Source of the DNA: Streptomyces sindenensis
GTDB lineage: Bacteria; Actinomycetota; Actinomycetes; Streptomycetales; Streptomycetaceae
Direction: 5' to 3'
NCBI RefSeq assembly: GCF_014649035.1
Contig: NZ_BMSG01000003.1
Location: 301,825-365,824, forward strand
Length of the DNA: 64,000 nt
Shown: positions 7,989 through 16,259 of the stretch, piece by piece
How positions within the stretch are numbered: position 1 is the first letter of the stretch
How the letters are laid out: each line of letters begins with the position of its first letter
Notes under the pieces: model-generated
Databases searched by the model: none
What the model was told of the DNA's origin: nothing
The model's input: the letters and a program-made list of their open reading frames with translations, nothing else
Program-made: the position numbers and the translations under genes

Positions 7989-10205
7989 ATGGAGGTTCCA
8001 GGAGCCGAGCGGAAGCGTCGGATCGGGCCGTACACGCTGCTCGGAAGCGGGCGCACGGTCGGCGGAGGCGAAAGCTTCGCGGCCCGCACGGACGAGGGAC
8101 TGCTGGTCACGGTCACGGTCGTGGGACCCGAACCGGCCGCGAACCCGGAGTTCCGGGACCGCTTACGTGCCGCCGTCGAGGCGGCACGGAGCCTGTCCGG
8201 ACTCTTCCTCGTACCCGTGGTGGATGCCGACGTCGACGCACCGGTTCCCTGGGTGGCGACCCGGTTCACCGCCGGGCTGCCGCTCCGGCACGCGGTGGAC
8301 CGGCACGGGGCCCTGGGAGAGCCGGCTCTGCGCGTGCTCGCCGACGGCCTCGCCCGAGCGCTCGCCGTACTCCACGGGTCCGGAACGGCCCACGGTGAGG
8401 TGGATCCGGACGCGGTGCTGCTGACCATGGACGGCCCCCGCATCGGCGTCCTGGGGTTGGTGGGGGCCACCGCGAGTCCGCCGCCGTCGCCCACGGACGA
8501 CATGTTCGACCTCGGATCGACCGTGCTGTACGCCGCCACCGGAGGTGAGCGGGACACGGACGCCCTGCCCGCGTCGCTGCGCGAGGTCATCGGCGGCTGC
8601 CTGTACCCGGAACCGTCGGACCGCCCCACGGCCGAGCAGCTCGTCGACTACCTGGAGCACCAGGGGCTGCCCGCACCGGAAGGAGGTTGGCTGCCGCCGG
8701 CGGTGACCGCCGACATGGCGTCGGCGGCCGCGGCGGTCGGCTCCGCCCGTGCCGTCCAGGGGCCCGTTCCTCCACGTCCGGTCCGCGCCCCCGGGGCAGG
8801 TGTCAGCCGCCGGAACCTGATCATCTCGCTGGCCGGAGGCGCGGCTCTGCTCGGCGGCGGGGCGGCGGCACTCGCGTTCTCCGGCGATCCGACACCGCCC
8901 CCCGAGGGCCGGGCGGGCGGACTCGGGACCACCGCGCGGCCCACCCGTCCGTCAGACGTGCGCACCACGTCCGCCCCCTCCGCGTCGCCCTCATCCTCGG
9001 ACGGGCCAGAACCGGTCGTGCTGGCCGGGCCCGACGCCGCCAAGGCCTGGTCACGGGCCGGGAAGCGCGCCCCCACCTGTCTGGAAGCCTCCGACAAGGT
9101 GGTCATGGTGGTCACGGACAAGGCCACCTCGTTCATGGAGGCCGCGAGCGGAGACCGCGCGTTCGACGCGCTGAACGCGAGGAACAGCTTCGGCGCGAAC
9201 TCGGGCACGCACCCCACGGCCTACGCGGACGGAGTGTTCTACCTGCTCTGCGAGACGCCGGGTCAGTGGGACCTGCTGGCGGCGTTCGACGCCGCCGACG
9301 GAAAGGTGAAGTGGACGGTCAGCCTCGCGGCGAGCGATCCGGGCGGGGCCAAGATCGTGTCGAACTACGGCAGGCAGTACCTGGCGGCGTCGGGCGGCAT
9401 CGTCTACGTATGCGGCAAGGTGAACGACTACGACGGGAAGTTCTCGGTCCACGACCCGGTCACCGGCTACATCCGCGCGTTCGCCGCCACCACCGGGAAG
9501 AAGCTGTGGCAGGTCCAGGGCACGGACATCAACAACGTACTCGTGCCGTCCACCGGTTCTCGTCTGCTGGCCGCCTCGGCCATCCCGGCGAAGCAGCCCG
9601 GCCGGGTCCAGATGATCGACGCCGCCCGGAAGGGCGCCCGCGGCTGGAGGAAGCCCGTCCGACACCCCTCGTCCTACTTCACCTCCGGCTGGCCGCTGAC
9701 CGGCTACGCGGACGGGCACTTCCTCTTCGCCTCCGGCAAGGGCGACACGCTCTCCGTCGTCGACGCGGCCACCGGAACCGAGAAGTGGCACCAGCGCTTC
9801 GAGGCGAGAAACGGGGACCGGGTCAGCCTGGGAGCGCCGTTCTCCAGCCCGGACGGCGCGACCGTCTACGTACCGGTCGGCAGCGACCTGGTGGCCCTGG
9901 CCACGGCCGATGGCACGCCCCGGTGGATCTCGAAGCTCGACGGAGCCAGTGACACGGGCGGTGCCAACATCTTCAGGGCCTCCCTCGGGCTGGGCGGCAG
10001 GCACGCGCAGTGCTCGGCCGACACCGTCTTCGCCACGGACGGCGCCAAGACGTTGTGGGCCATCGACGCGGCCACCGGCAGGGCCAGATGGAAGTACAGC
10101 GACCCGAGCCAGCCCGACGTGGGATTCCGGTGGACGGTGGGCGGCGACCGGGTGTTCATTGCCTCCCATCTGACCGTGACCGCGATCGCGGCCGACGGGC
10201 GCTGA
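7989..10205 (+). CDS. Membrane-anchored pseudokinase with PQQ-type beta-propeller (AfsK-like layout)
   Basis: This 738-residue protein starts like a Streptomyces Ser/Thr kinase (IGPYTLLGSGRTVGGGESFAA) but lacks the catalytic residues. The VAIK lysine is absent (LLVTVTVVG), HRDLKP-N is replaced by HGEVDPDAV (residues 135-143), and DFG is replaced by VLGL (154-157). A basic RRNLIISLAGG precedes a membrane segment at about 276-297. A Pro/Ser/Thr linker then leads to repeats of PQQ-propeller type (GKVKWTVSL, GKKLWQVQG, GTEKWHQRF, GTPRWISKL, GRARWKYSD). The active family member AfsK has the same order of domains. A TTA leucine codon at 8163-8165 suggests bldA dependence. A scaffold or sensor role is inferred. 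Confidence 0.85.
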   Translation: MEVPGAERKRRIGPYTLLGSGRTVGGGESFAARTDEGLLVTVTVVGPEPAANPEFRDRLRAAVEAARSLSGLFLVPVVDADVDAPVPWVATRFTAGLPLRHAVDRHGALGEPALRVLADGLARALAVLHGSGTAHGEVDPDAVLLTMDGPRIGVLGLVGATASPPPSPTDDMFDLGSTVLYAATGGERDTDALPASLREVIGGCLYPEPSDRPTAEQLVDYLEHQGLPAPEGGWLPPAVTADMASAAAAVGSARAVQGPVPPRPVRAPGAGVSRRNLIISLAGGAALLGGGAAALAFSGDPTPPPEGRAGGLGTTARPTRPSDVRTTSAPSASPSSSDGPEPVVLAGPDAAKAWSRAGKRAPTCLEASDKVVMVVTDKATSFMEAASGDRAFDALNARNSFGANSGTHPTAYADGVFYLLCETPGQWDLLAAFDAADGKVKWTVSLAASDPGGAKIVSNYGRQYLAASGGIVYVCGKVNDYDGKFSVHDPVTGYIRAFAATTGKKLWQVQGTDINNVLVPSTGSRLLAASAIPAKQPGRVQMIDAARKGARGWRKPVRHPSSYFTSGWPLTGYADGHFLFASGKGDTLSVVDAATGTEKWHQRFEARNGDRVSLGAPFSSPDGATVYVPVGSDLVALATADGTPRWISKLDGASDTGGANIFRASLGLGGRHAQCSADTVFATDGAKTLWAIDAATGRARWKYSDPSQPDVGFRWTVGGDRVFIASHLTVTAIAADGR

Positions 10206-10284
10206 GGACGGCCGTCGGGTGGTCAGAACGGCCGACGCGCGTCGAGGACGGCCGTCCGGTGGTGAGGACGACCGTCGGGCGCTG
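10204..10284. repeat. Four degenerate ~20-bp tandem repeats between pseudokinase gene and small ORF
   Basis: Units start at 10204, 10225, 10244 and 10264 and share the pattern GAGGACGGCCGTCSGGTGGT; the second unit is the most diverged. The first unit overlaps the stop codon of the pseudokinase gene. They may be a multi-site binding region or slippage products. No known family is recognised. Confidence 0.7.
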
Positions 10285-10304
10285 GGGAACAGAAAGAAGA
10301 GGAC

Positions 10305-10418
10305 ATGGACACGAGCGTGGAACTCGCCGCGCCGGCGACGACGGCCGCGGTTCGCCCGATCGGCCTGCCGGCGACGGGCGGCCGGGCCCTGAGCGCCACC
10401 AGGGGCGGACGGCCGTGA
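10305..10418 (+). CDS. Putative 37-residue leader peptide or small protein
   Basis: ATG at 10305 follows AGAAAGAAGAGG, a good ribosome-binding site. The 37-codon frame ends with TGA at 10416-10418, which overlaps the GTG start of the nSTAND gene (10415) as GTGA. The peptide is Ala/Thr/Gly-rich with no signal peptide or domain. The coupling and the ribosome-binding site support real translation. It may serve mainly to set translation of the nSTAND protein. No homologue is known to me. Confidence 0.5.
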   Translation: MDTSVELAAPATTAAVRPIGLPATGGRALSATRGGRP

Positions 10419-13400
10419 CGGAGAACAACACCGGCGCCCCGCCGCCCCCCGCCAGGCCGCCCCGCTGGCAGCCGAAGGAGCAGAGGGCGAGTGCGACCGG
10501 CGGGGGCAGCGTCTACCAGGCGGGCCGGGACCTCCACGTGCGCCACGGCGACGAAGGCCGCAGAACCGTGCCCGGCCCGGGTGCGGACCGGGTCCCGTGC
10601 CCGTATCCGGGCCTGGCCCCGTTCGGCGCCGAGCACCGGCAGTGGTTCCACGGCCGCGAACGCATGGTCCACCTCGTGTGCGAGCGGATGGACGCCCGGA
10701 TGCGGGAGGGCGGCCCCCTGGTGCTGATCGGCCCTTCGGGGGCCGGCAAGTCGTCCCTGCTCGCGGCCGGGGTACTGCCGGCCCTGGTCGAGGGCCGGCT
10801 TCCGGTGGCGGGTTCCAGCACCTGGCCCCGGCTGCTGCTCACCCCGACGGCCTCCCCGGCCCTGGCCGTGGCGGCCGCCGCCGGGCTCGACGCCGAGACC
10901 GCCCGGCGGACGGTGCCGCAGTGGCGGGCCGATCCCGCACAGTGCGTGGCCGAGCTGCGCGAGCTCACCGCAGCCGAGGAGACGGTGTCCGACCGCACCC
11001 GATCCACCGGCCTGGTCGTCGTGGTCGACCAGTTCGAGGAGGTCTTCACGGCCTGCGGTGACGCCACCGAACGGGAATGGTTCATCGACGTGCTCGACCG
11101 TCTCGCCCGGCCCGAGGGCGGTGCGGTCGTGGTGCTGGGGGTACGCGCGGACTTCTACGCCGCCTGTACGGCACATCCGCAGCTCCGGGAGGCGCTCCGG
11201 GCCGGACCGGTCCTGCTGGAGCCGATGACGCAGGCCGAACTCAAGGACGCGATCCGGCGCCCCGCCGCCGATGTCGGACTCGACGTCGAGGACGGCCTGG
11301 TCGAGGTACTGCTGGCCGACCTGGGCGCGGTGGACGGGCCGGCCGGCACGGGCAGCACGGGCCGGCTGCCCCTGCTCGCGCACGCGCTGCGCGCCACCTG
11401 GCAGCAGCGTCACGGCCACACCCTCACCGTGGACGGATACCGGGTGACCGGCGGTATCCAGGGCGCCATCGCCACCACGGCGAACCGGCTCTACGACACT
11501 CTGCCGCCGCCCTGTCACGAGGCCGCGCGGTGGGTGTTCCTGCGGCTCGTCATCGTCGGGCGGGACGCCGACGACAGCCGCCGCCGCGTCCGGAACGACG
11601 AACTGCTGCGCAACGCCCCGGACCCGGAGGCCGCCGCCAGAGTCCTGGACGACTTCACCCGGGGCCGGTTGCTGACGCGGGACCAGGACACGGTCGTGAT
11701 GACCCACGAGGTGCTCATCCGTGCCTGGCCCCGGCTGCGGGGCTGGATCGAGCACGACCGCAACGGGAACCTCGTACGCCAGGAGGTGGAGGAGGCGGCC
11801 GCGGTCTGGGAAAACGCCGGCCGGGAGGCCGCCGCGCTGTATCGCGGGAACCGGCTGGCGGCCGCCCTGGCCTGGTCGGAGACGCGCGGTACGGAACTCA
11901 GCGGCTCCGGACGGGCGTTCCTGGCGGCCGCCCGCCGCCACCAGAGGCGTGGGCAGCACCTGCGGCGTGCGGCGGTCGCCACCATCACCGCCCTGGCCGT
12001 GGTCGCCTCGATGGCCGCCGTCTTCGCCTTCCGGCAGGAGGCCGAGGCCAGGAAGGCCACCGACGAGGCAGTGGCGGAACGCGACAAGGCGATCAACGCC
12101 GCGGTCATCTCCGCGTCCGTACAGCTGGCGCCGACCGATCCATCGCTGTCCGCCCAACTCGCGCTGACTTCCTACCGCATGGCCCCGACGCGGGATGCGG
12201 CGTCCCGGCTCATCACGACCGCGAACACGCCCCTGGCCACCCGCCTCCCCGGCCCGCCGGACTGGGTGCAGACCGTGGCCTACAGCCCCGACGGGCACAT
12301 GCTGGCGGCCGGGAACCTCCGCCACAACCTCGTCCGGCTGTGGGACGTGTCCGATCCCGGACGCCCGGTCGCACTGGGCCGGCCCGTGCCGGTGGACCGT
12401 TCCGTGACGTCGATCCGGTCGCTCGCGTTCAGCCCGGACGGCCGGGTGCTGGCCATCGGCGGCCACACCAGCGACCACGGCGACGGCGGTTCCGGAGGAT
12501 TCACCGAACTGTGGAGCCTGAGGAGCCCCAGCCACCCTGTCCTGCTCGGACGGTTGAAGAGTCCTGGCGTCCGGGGCTTCGACGCTGCGACGACCGTCGA
12601 GTCGCTGACGTTCAGCCCCGACGGCCGGACGCTGGCGGCCGAATGGCATGCGGGCCTGGTCAGTCTGTGGGACGTCACCCGCCCCGACGCCGCCCGCCCC
12701 GTGGGGAAGCCGGTGAACCTCCACTGTCCCGATGTCTTCTCCCGCCGGATCGCCTTCAGCCCCGCCGGACACACCATGGCCGCGGCGTGCGACGACAAAG
12801 CCGGCACGATCGGCCTGTGGGACCTCACCGACCCGGCCCGCCCCGACCGCGGACGTACCGTGAGGGCCGGGAGCGCCGTGAAGGCTCTCGCGTTCAGTCC
12901 CGACGGCCGGACCTTGGCCGCCGGGGCGAGGGACAGTTCGGTCCACCTGTGGAAAGGGGCCGGCACCGACCGCCCGACCCGCCTGGGCAAGCCGTTGAAA
13001 GGCCCCGCCCAGCCCCTCCTCGCGGTGGCGTTCAGCCCCGACGGGAGCACCCTCGCGGCGGGCAGCGCCGACCACAGCATCCATCTGTGGAACGTCACCC
13101 ATCCCCAGTCCATCACCCTCCTGGGCCGGCCGCTGACCGGCCCGGGTTCCCAGGTGACCGACCTGGTGTTCAGCCCGGACAGCCGGACTCTCGCCGCCGC
13201 CAACGCCGATGGCAACGTCGACCTGTGGAGTCTGCCGCCGACCCGGATCCCCGGCGCGGGAGGGAATGTGGCCTCCGTGGCGTTCAGCCCGGACGGACGC
13301 ACCCTCGCCGCGGCGAACCAGAACGCGACCGTCTCCCTGTGGAACACCGCCGACCCGAACAACCCGGTTCCGCGCGGCGAGCCGCTCCCGGCCCGCGAGG

Positions 13401-14305
13401 AGCCGGTCAACGCGGTGGCGTTCAGCCCGGACGGACGCACCCTGGCCGCAGGCGACAGCGGTGGCGACGTCACGCTGTGGAACATCGCCGACCCCAGCCG
13501 TCCCGTTCGGCTGGCCGAACCCCTCACCGGGGCGGACGGGCTCATCTTCGCCGTCGCGTTCAGCCCCGACGGCGACACCCTGGCCGCTGCCGGGGACAAC
13601 CGCGACGGCAGAATCGCCCTGTGGGACGTCAGCGACCCCGCGCACCCCGCCCGTGCGTCCGGCGTTTCCGGCTCGGGCGGGCGGTCCGTGCTGTCCCTGG
13701 ACTTCAGTCCCGACGGATCGGTCCTGGCGGCCGGCGGCGACGGAAGCAACGGCACCGTCGGACTGTGGAGCACCGAGCAGCCCGGAGTCCGCGTCGGGAA
13801 GAAGATCGACCAGCCGGCCGCCACCAGCACCTGGGTGGCGTTCAGTCCGGACGGCCGTACGCTCGCCACCGGGAACAGCCGCGGCGTCGTCACCCTCTGG
13901 GACTCCACCGACCCCCACCACCTCAAGCGCAGGGGCAAGCCGTTGACCGTCCCCGGCGGCAGCCTGTGGTCCGTGGAGTTCAGCCCGGACGGGAAGATTC
14001 TCGCGGCGGGCGGCCACACCGACAGCGGCACCATCCACCTGTGGAACGTCACCGATCCGGACCGTCCCACCGCCATCGGACGGCCGCTGGCCGTGGAGAC
14101 CGGATTCGTCGCCGTTCTCGCGTTCAGCCCCGACAGCCGGACCCTGGCGGCCACCACCGACGACGGCGTGGCCACCCTCTGGGACCTCGATGTCGAGTCC
14201 TCCATCAGCCGCATCTGCGCCGCGAGTTCCGGCGCGCTGGGCAAGGAGGAGTGGAAACGGTACGTCGTCCTACCGCCCTACGATCCGCCCTGTGAGGAGT
14301 CCTGA
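10415..14305 (+). CDS. nSTAND1-type NTPase with transmembrane segment and 14 WD40 repeats
   Basis: This 1296-residue protein starts with GTG at 10415. The tag GGGSVYQAGRDLHV is at about residues 29-42, and the nSTAND1 signature CPYPGLAPF at 62-70. The P-loop GPSGAGKSS follows at 106-114 and Walker B VVVVDQFEEVF (Asp205). A single membrane segment is at about 516-540. From about 620 to 1265 there are 14 repeats with an FSPDGRTLA core and LW(D/N)V-type blades, enough for two seven-bladed propellers. The end has the ICA...EEW..Y...PPC motif seen in related WD40 STAND proteins. Such proteins act as ligand-triggered switches in bacterial conflict systems; the ligand and link to the TIR protein are inferred. 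Confidence 0.9.
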   Translation: MTENNTGAPPPPARPPRWQPKEQRASATGGGSVYQAGRDLHVRHGDEGRRTVPGPGADRVPCPYPGLAPFGAEHRQWFHGRERMVHLVCERMDARMREGGPLVLIGPSGAGKSSLLAAGVLPALVEGRLPVAGSSTWPRLLLTPTASPALAVAAAAGLDAETARRTVPQWRADPAQCVAELRELTAAEETVSDRTRSTGLVVVVDQFEEVFTACGDATEREWFIDVLDRLARPEGGAVVVLGVRADFYAACTAHPQLREALRAGPVLLEPMTQAELKDAIRRPAADVGLDVEDGLVEVLLADLGAVDGPAGTGSTGRLPLLAHALRATWQQRHGHTLTVDGYRVTGGIQGAIATTANRLYDTLPPPCHEAARWVFLRLVIVGRDADDSRRRVRNDELLRNAPDPEAAARVLDDFTRGRLLTRDQDTVVMTHEVLIRAWPRLRGWIEHDRNGNLVRQEVEEAAAVWENAGREAAALYRGNRLAAALAWSETRGTELSGSGRAFLAAARRHQRRGQHLRRAAVATITALAVVASMAAVFAFRQEAEARKATDEAVAERDKAINAAVISASVQLAPTDPSLSAQLALTSYRMAPTRDAASRLITTANTPLATRLPGPPDWVQTVAYSPDGHMLAAGNLRHNLVRLWDVSDPGRPVALGRPVPVDRSVTSIRSLAFSPDGRVLAIGGHTSDHGDGGSGGFTELWSLRSPSHPVLLGRLKSPGVRGFDAATTVESLTFSPDGRTLAAEWHAGLVSLWDVTRPDAARPVGKPVNLHCPDVFSRRIAFSPAGHTMAAACDDKAGTIGLWDLTDPARPDRGRTVRAGSAVKALAFSPDGRTLAAGARDSSVHLWKGAGTDRPTRLGKPLKGPAQPLLAVAFSPDGSTLAAGSADHSIHLWNVTHPQSITLLGRPLTGPGSQVTDLVFSPDSRTLAAANADGNVDLWSLPPTRIPGAGGNVASVAFSPDGRTLAAANQNATVSLWNTADPNNPVPRGEPLPAREEPVNAVAFSPDGRTLAAGDSGGDVTLWNIADPSRPVRLAEPLTGADGLIFAVAFSPDGDTLAAAGDNRDGRIALWDVSDPAHPARASGVSGSGGRSVLSLDFSPDGSVLAAGGDGSNGTVGLWSTEQPGVRVGKKIDQPAATSTWVAFSPDGRTLATGNSRGVVTLWDSTDPHHLKRRGKPLTVPGGSLWSVEFSPDGKILAAGGHTDSGTIHLWNVTDPDRPTAIGRPLAVETGFVAVLAFSPDSRTLAATTDDGVATLWDLDVESSISRICAASSGALGKEEWKRYVVLPPYDPPCEES

Positions 14306-14317
14306 AGGGGGCTGGGT

Positions 14318-14632
14318 TCATCCTCCTCCCGGCCGGCCGCCGTCGGTGCTGGGCCCCGGACCGCGCGGTCGGCCGTCGCCGTGGTCCGGTTCGTACGGGG
14401 GAACGTCACGGCCCGGCTGGTAGTGCGGGCCCTGGCGCATGCGGTACGTGATCACGCCGAGGTCCACCACCGCGAGCAGCAGCACCACCGCGCAGGCCGC
14501 CGCCCAGCCCGGCCGCCCGTTCATCGAGAAGGCCACCAGGCCGAAGAGGGCCCAGGCCGTTCCCCACAGGCTCAGCCAGAGCCGCATCCGGAGAGGACTG
14601 CGGGCGGTCACGGGTTCACTGCCCGTACGCAT
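14318..14632 (-). CDS. Small two-helix membrane protein (DUF6343-like)
   Basis: A 104-residue protein, MRTGSEPVTARSPLRMRLWL... at the start. It has two hydrophobic helices (LWLSLWGTAWALFGLVAFS and AAACAVVLLLAVVDLGVI), then a basic QGPHYQPGRDVPPYEP tail. The pattern matches small actinobacterial proteins annotated DUF6343, recalled from memory. I prefer the ATG at 14632 because GAGGTGATCGCC precedes it; the in-frame ATG at 14656 has no ribosome-binding site. Function unknown. Confidence 0.75.
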   Translation of the reverse strand: MRTGSEPVTARSPLRMRLWLSLWGTAWALFGLVAFSMNGRPGWAAACAVVLLLAVVDLGVITYRMRQGPHYQPGRDVPPYEPDHGDGRPRGPGPSTDGGRPGGG

Positions 14633-14672
14633 GGCGATCACCTCACTCTCCAGCATGGACCCACCGGGCGAC

Positions 14673-14732
14673 GGGACGAAAAGCGCCGGGACGAAAAGCG
14701 CCGGGACGAAAAGCGCCGGAACGAAAAGCGGC
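14673..14732. repeat. Four tandem 15-bp repeats
   Basis: The unit GGGACGAAAAGCGCC occurs four times (14673, 14688, 14703, 14718). The last copy has substitutions. The array lies in the short gap between the divergent DUF6343-like and methyltransferase genes, so it may affect their promoters. Confidence 0.85.
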
Positions 14733-14794
14733 GGCCGGAACGGTGGCGGACAGGCGGCGGGGAACCGCGCCCGGGGACGGCTCGTTCCTCCTCC

Positions 14795-15493
14795 ATGGGC
14801 GAATCACTGGTACGTGAGGGGTACGCGGGGACGGGTCCCGGAGCCATCACGCCGGACGGGTGCGCGGTCGAGCTGTACCGCCGGCTGGCCGTCGGCGAGG
14901 AGCCGGAGGTGATCGCGGGCGTCGCCCCCGAGGGGGCGAGCATTCTCGAACTGGGCTGCGGGGCGGGCCGGGTCACCCACCCGCTGGTGCGGCGCGGGTT
15001 CCGGGTGACGGCGGTGGACGAGTCGCCGGAGATGCTGGCGGAGATCGTCGGGGCACGCACGGTGCGCAGCCCCATCGAGTCGCTGGACCTGGGCGCCGAG
15101 CGGTTCGATGTGGTGCTGCTCGGCTCGTTCCTGGTCCACGCGGGCGAGCACCGGGTGCGCGACGGGATGCTGCGTGTCTGCCGCGCCCATGTGCGGGACG
15201 ACGGGATCGTCCTCGTCCAGCGCGAGGGCGTGGGGCACCGCTCGGAGCTGCCGTGGGAGCGGACCGACCCGTCCGGGTGCCTGGTCCGGATCGTCTCGGC
15301 CGATCCGGTGGGCGACGGTGTGCGCTCGGTGCGCGCGGAGTATCACTTCGACGACGCGCGGTGGACGCAGACCTTCCTGTCGCGGGAGCTGTCCGACCAG
15401 GACCTCGCCGGGCATCTGGCGGCGGCCGGGCTCACGGTGGACCGCACCCTCACCGACGACGGCACCTGGCTGCTGGCCCGCCCCGCACTCTGA
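14795..15493 (+). CDS. Class I SAM-dependent methyltransferase
   Basis: This 232-residue protein has motif I ILELGCGAGRVT at about residues 50-61 and the acidic strand VTAVDESPEM. A motif-II-like FDVVLLGSFLVHAG and a post-motif VRDDGIVLVQRE follow. Methyl transfer from SAM is clear; the acceptor is not. I place the start at the ATG at 14795 because the frame upstream is repeat-derived. Confidence 0.88.
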   Translation: MGESLVREGYAGTGPGAITPDGCAVELYRRLAVGEEPEVIAGVAPEGASILELGCGAGRVTHPLVRRGFRVTAVDESPEMLAEIVGARTVRSPIESLDLGAERFDVVLLGSFLVHAGEHRVRDGMLRVCRAHVRDDGIVLVQREGVGHRSELPWERTDPSGCLVRIVSADPVGDGVRSVRAEYHFDDARWTQTFLSRELSDQDLAGHLAAAGLTVDRTLTDDGTWLLARPAL

Positions 15494-15530
15494 CCGGAGG
15501 GGCCGGCCCGCGCCCGCCCGGCCCTGGCGC

Positions 15531-15887
15531 TCAGTGCACGAAGCTGTAGCTGCGCCAGGGCTCGCTGCCCGGCGCCGTCACATCGGTGACCCCGGTCGGC
15601 ACATAGATCGTGCTGCCACCCGTGCAGTCACGTGTGCGGTACATGATGGCGTCGATCAGCGTCCCGTTCTCCACCTCGTGGGCCCCGGCCGGGGCGATCC
15701 GGTGGCAGCCGCGTACCGACGGGCTGTTCACCTGGATCACCGCTTCGCGCTCCGTCGTGTAGGTCACCGGGCCCACCGCGGTGCGGCCGAGCCCGGAGCA
15801 GCCCGTGGCGGCGAGGGCGAGCAGCGCGACTCCGGCGGTGAGGGCGAGGCGGCGTCGGCGGCGGGGAACGGTAGCGGTCACGGACAT
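15531..15887 (-). CDS. Putative lipoprotein
   Basis: A 118-residue protein with a basic N-terminus (PRRRRR), a hydrophobic core and the lipobox LAATGC, so it is probably lipidated and held on the outer face of the membrane. The mature part carries two possible disulphide cysteines (RGCHRI and TRDCTGG). No family is recognised. GAAGGA stands 8 nt before the ATG at 15887. Confidence 0.75.
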   Translation of the reverse strand: MSVTATVPRRRRRLALTAGVALLALAATGCSGLGRTAVGPVTYTTEREAVIQVNSPSVRGCHRIAPAGAHEVENGTLIDAIMYRTRDCTGGSTIYVPTGVTDVTAPGSEPWRSYSFVH

Positions 15888-16259
15888 GGGCGGGTCCTTC
15901 TCTGCTCGTCCGGTGCTCGTCCGGCGAAGTCGGTACGTCGGAAAAGACGTGCTGGCGCTGGCCACCCTGCCCGGCCCGGCCCACCCCGGCATCCCGGGCG
16001 CGGCCGACCGGGCGAGCCGCGGGGCGACGGCGGTTCCACCGGTCACAGCCGTTCGCCTGTCACCGAGCGTGGCGGCCCGCTCGCCGAGCCGGGGACGCCC
16101 GGACGTACCACTGCGGGGTCTGGCCAACCGCTGAGCTGCGGCGATGCTGCGGGCGTCCGCAGTGTCAGACCTCCCGCCTAGACTCGCGGAGTCAGCACAT
16201 TCCGTGCCGACGGAGACCGGAGACCCGGATACGGGGATCGAGCGGGAGGGGGAGTGGAC
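15888..16259. other. Intergenic region between lipoprotein and SNF2 genes
   Basis: These 372 bp separate divergent genes. A TAGACT hexamer at 16179-16184 could be the -10 box for the SNF2 gene, though I see no matching -35. The ribosome-binding site GGGAGGGGGAG lies just before 16260. I see no supported gene or repeat here. Confidence 0.5.

Noticed and set aside
10305..10418. LPATG sortase signal in the 37-residue peptide
   Set aside because: There is no signal peptide, hydrophobic helix or basic tail, so the motif is by chance.
15781..16134. Open frame in the lipoprotein-SNF2 gap
   Set aside because: It overlaps the lipoprotein gene antisense and has no family features or ribosome-binding site.
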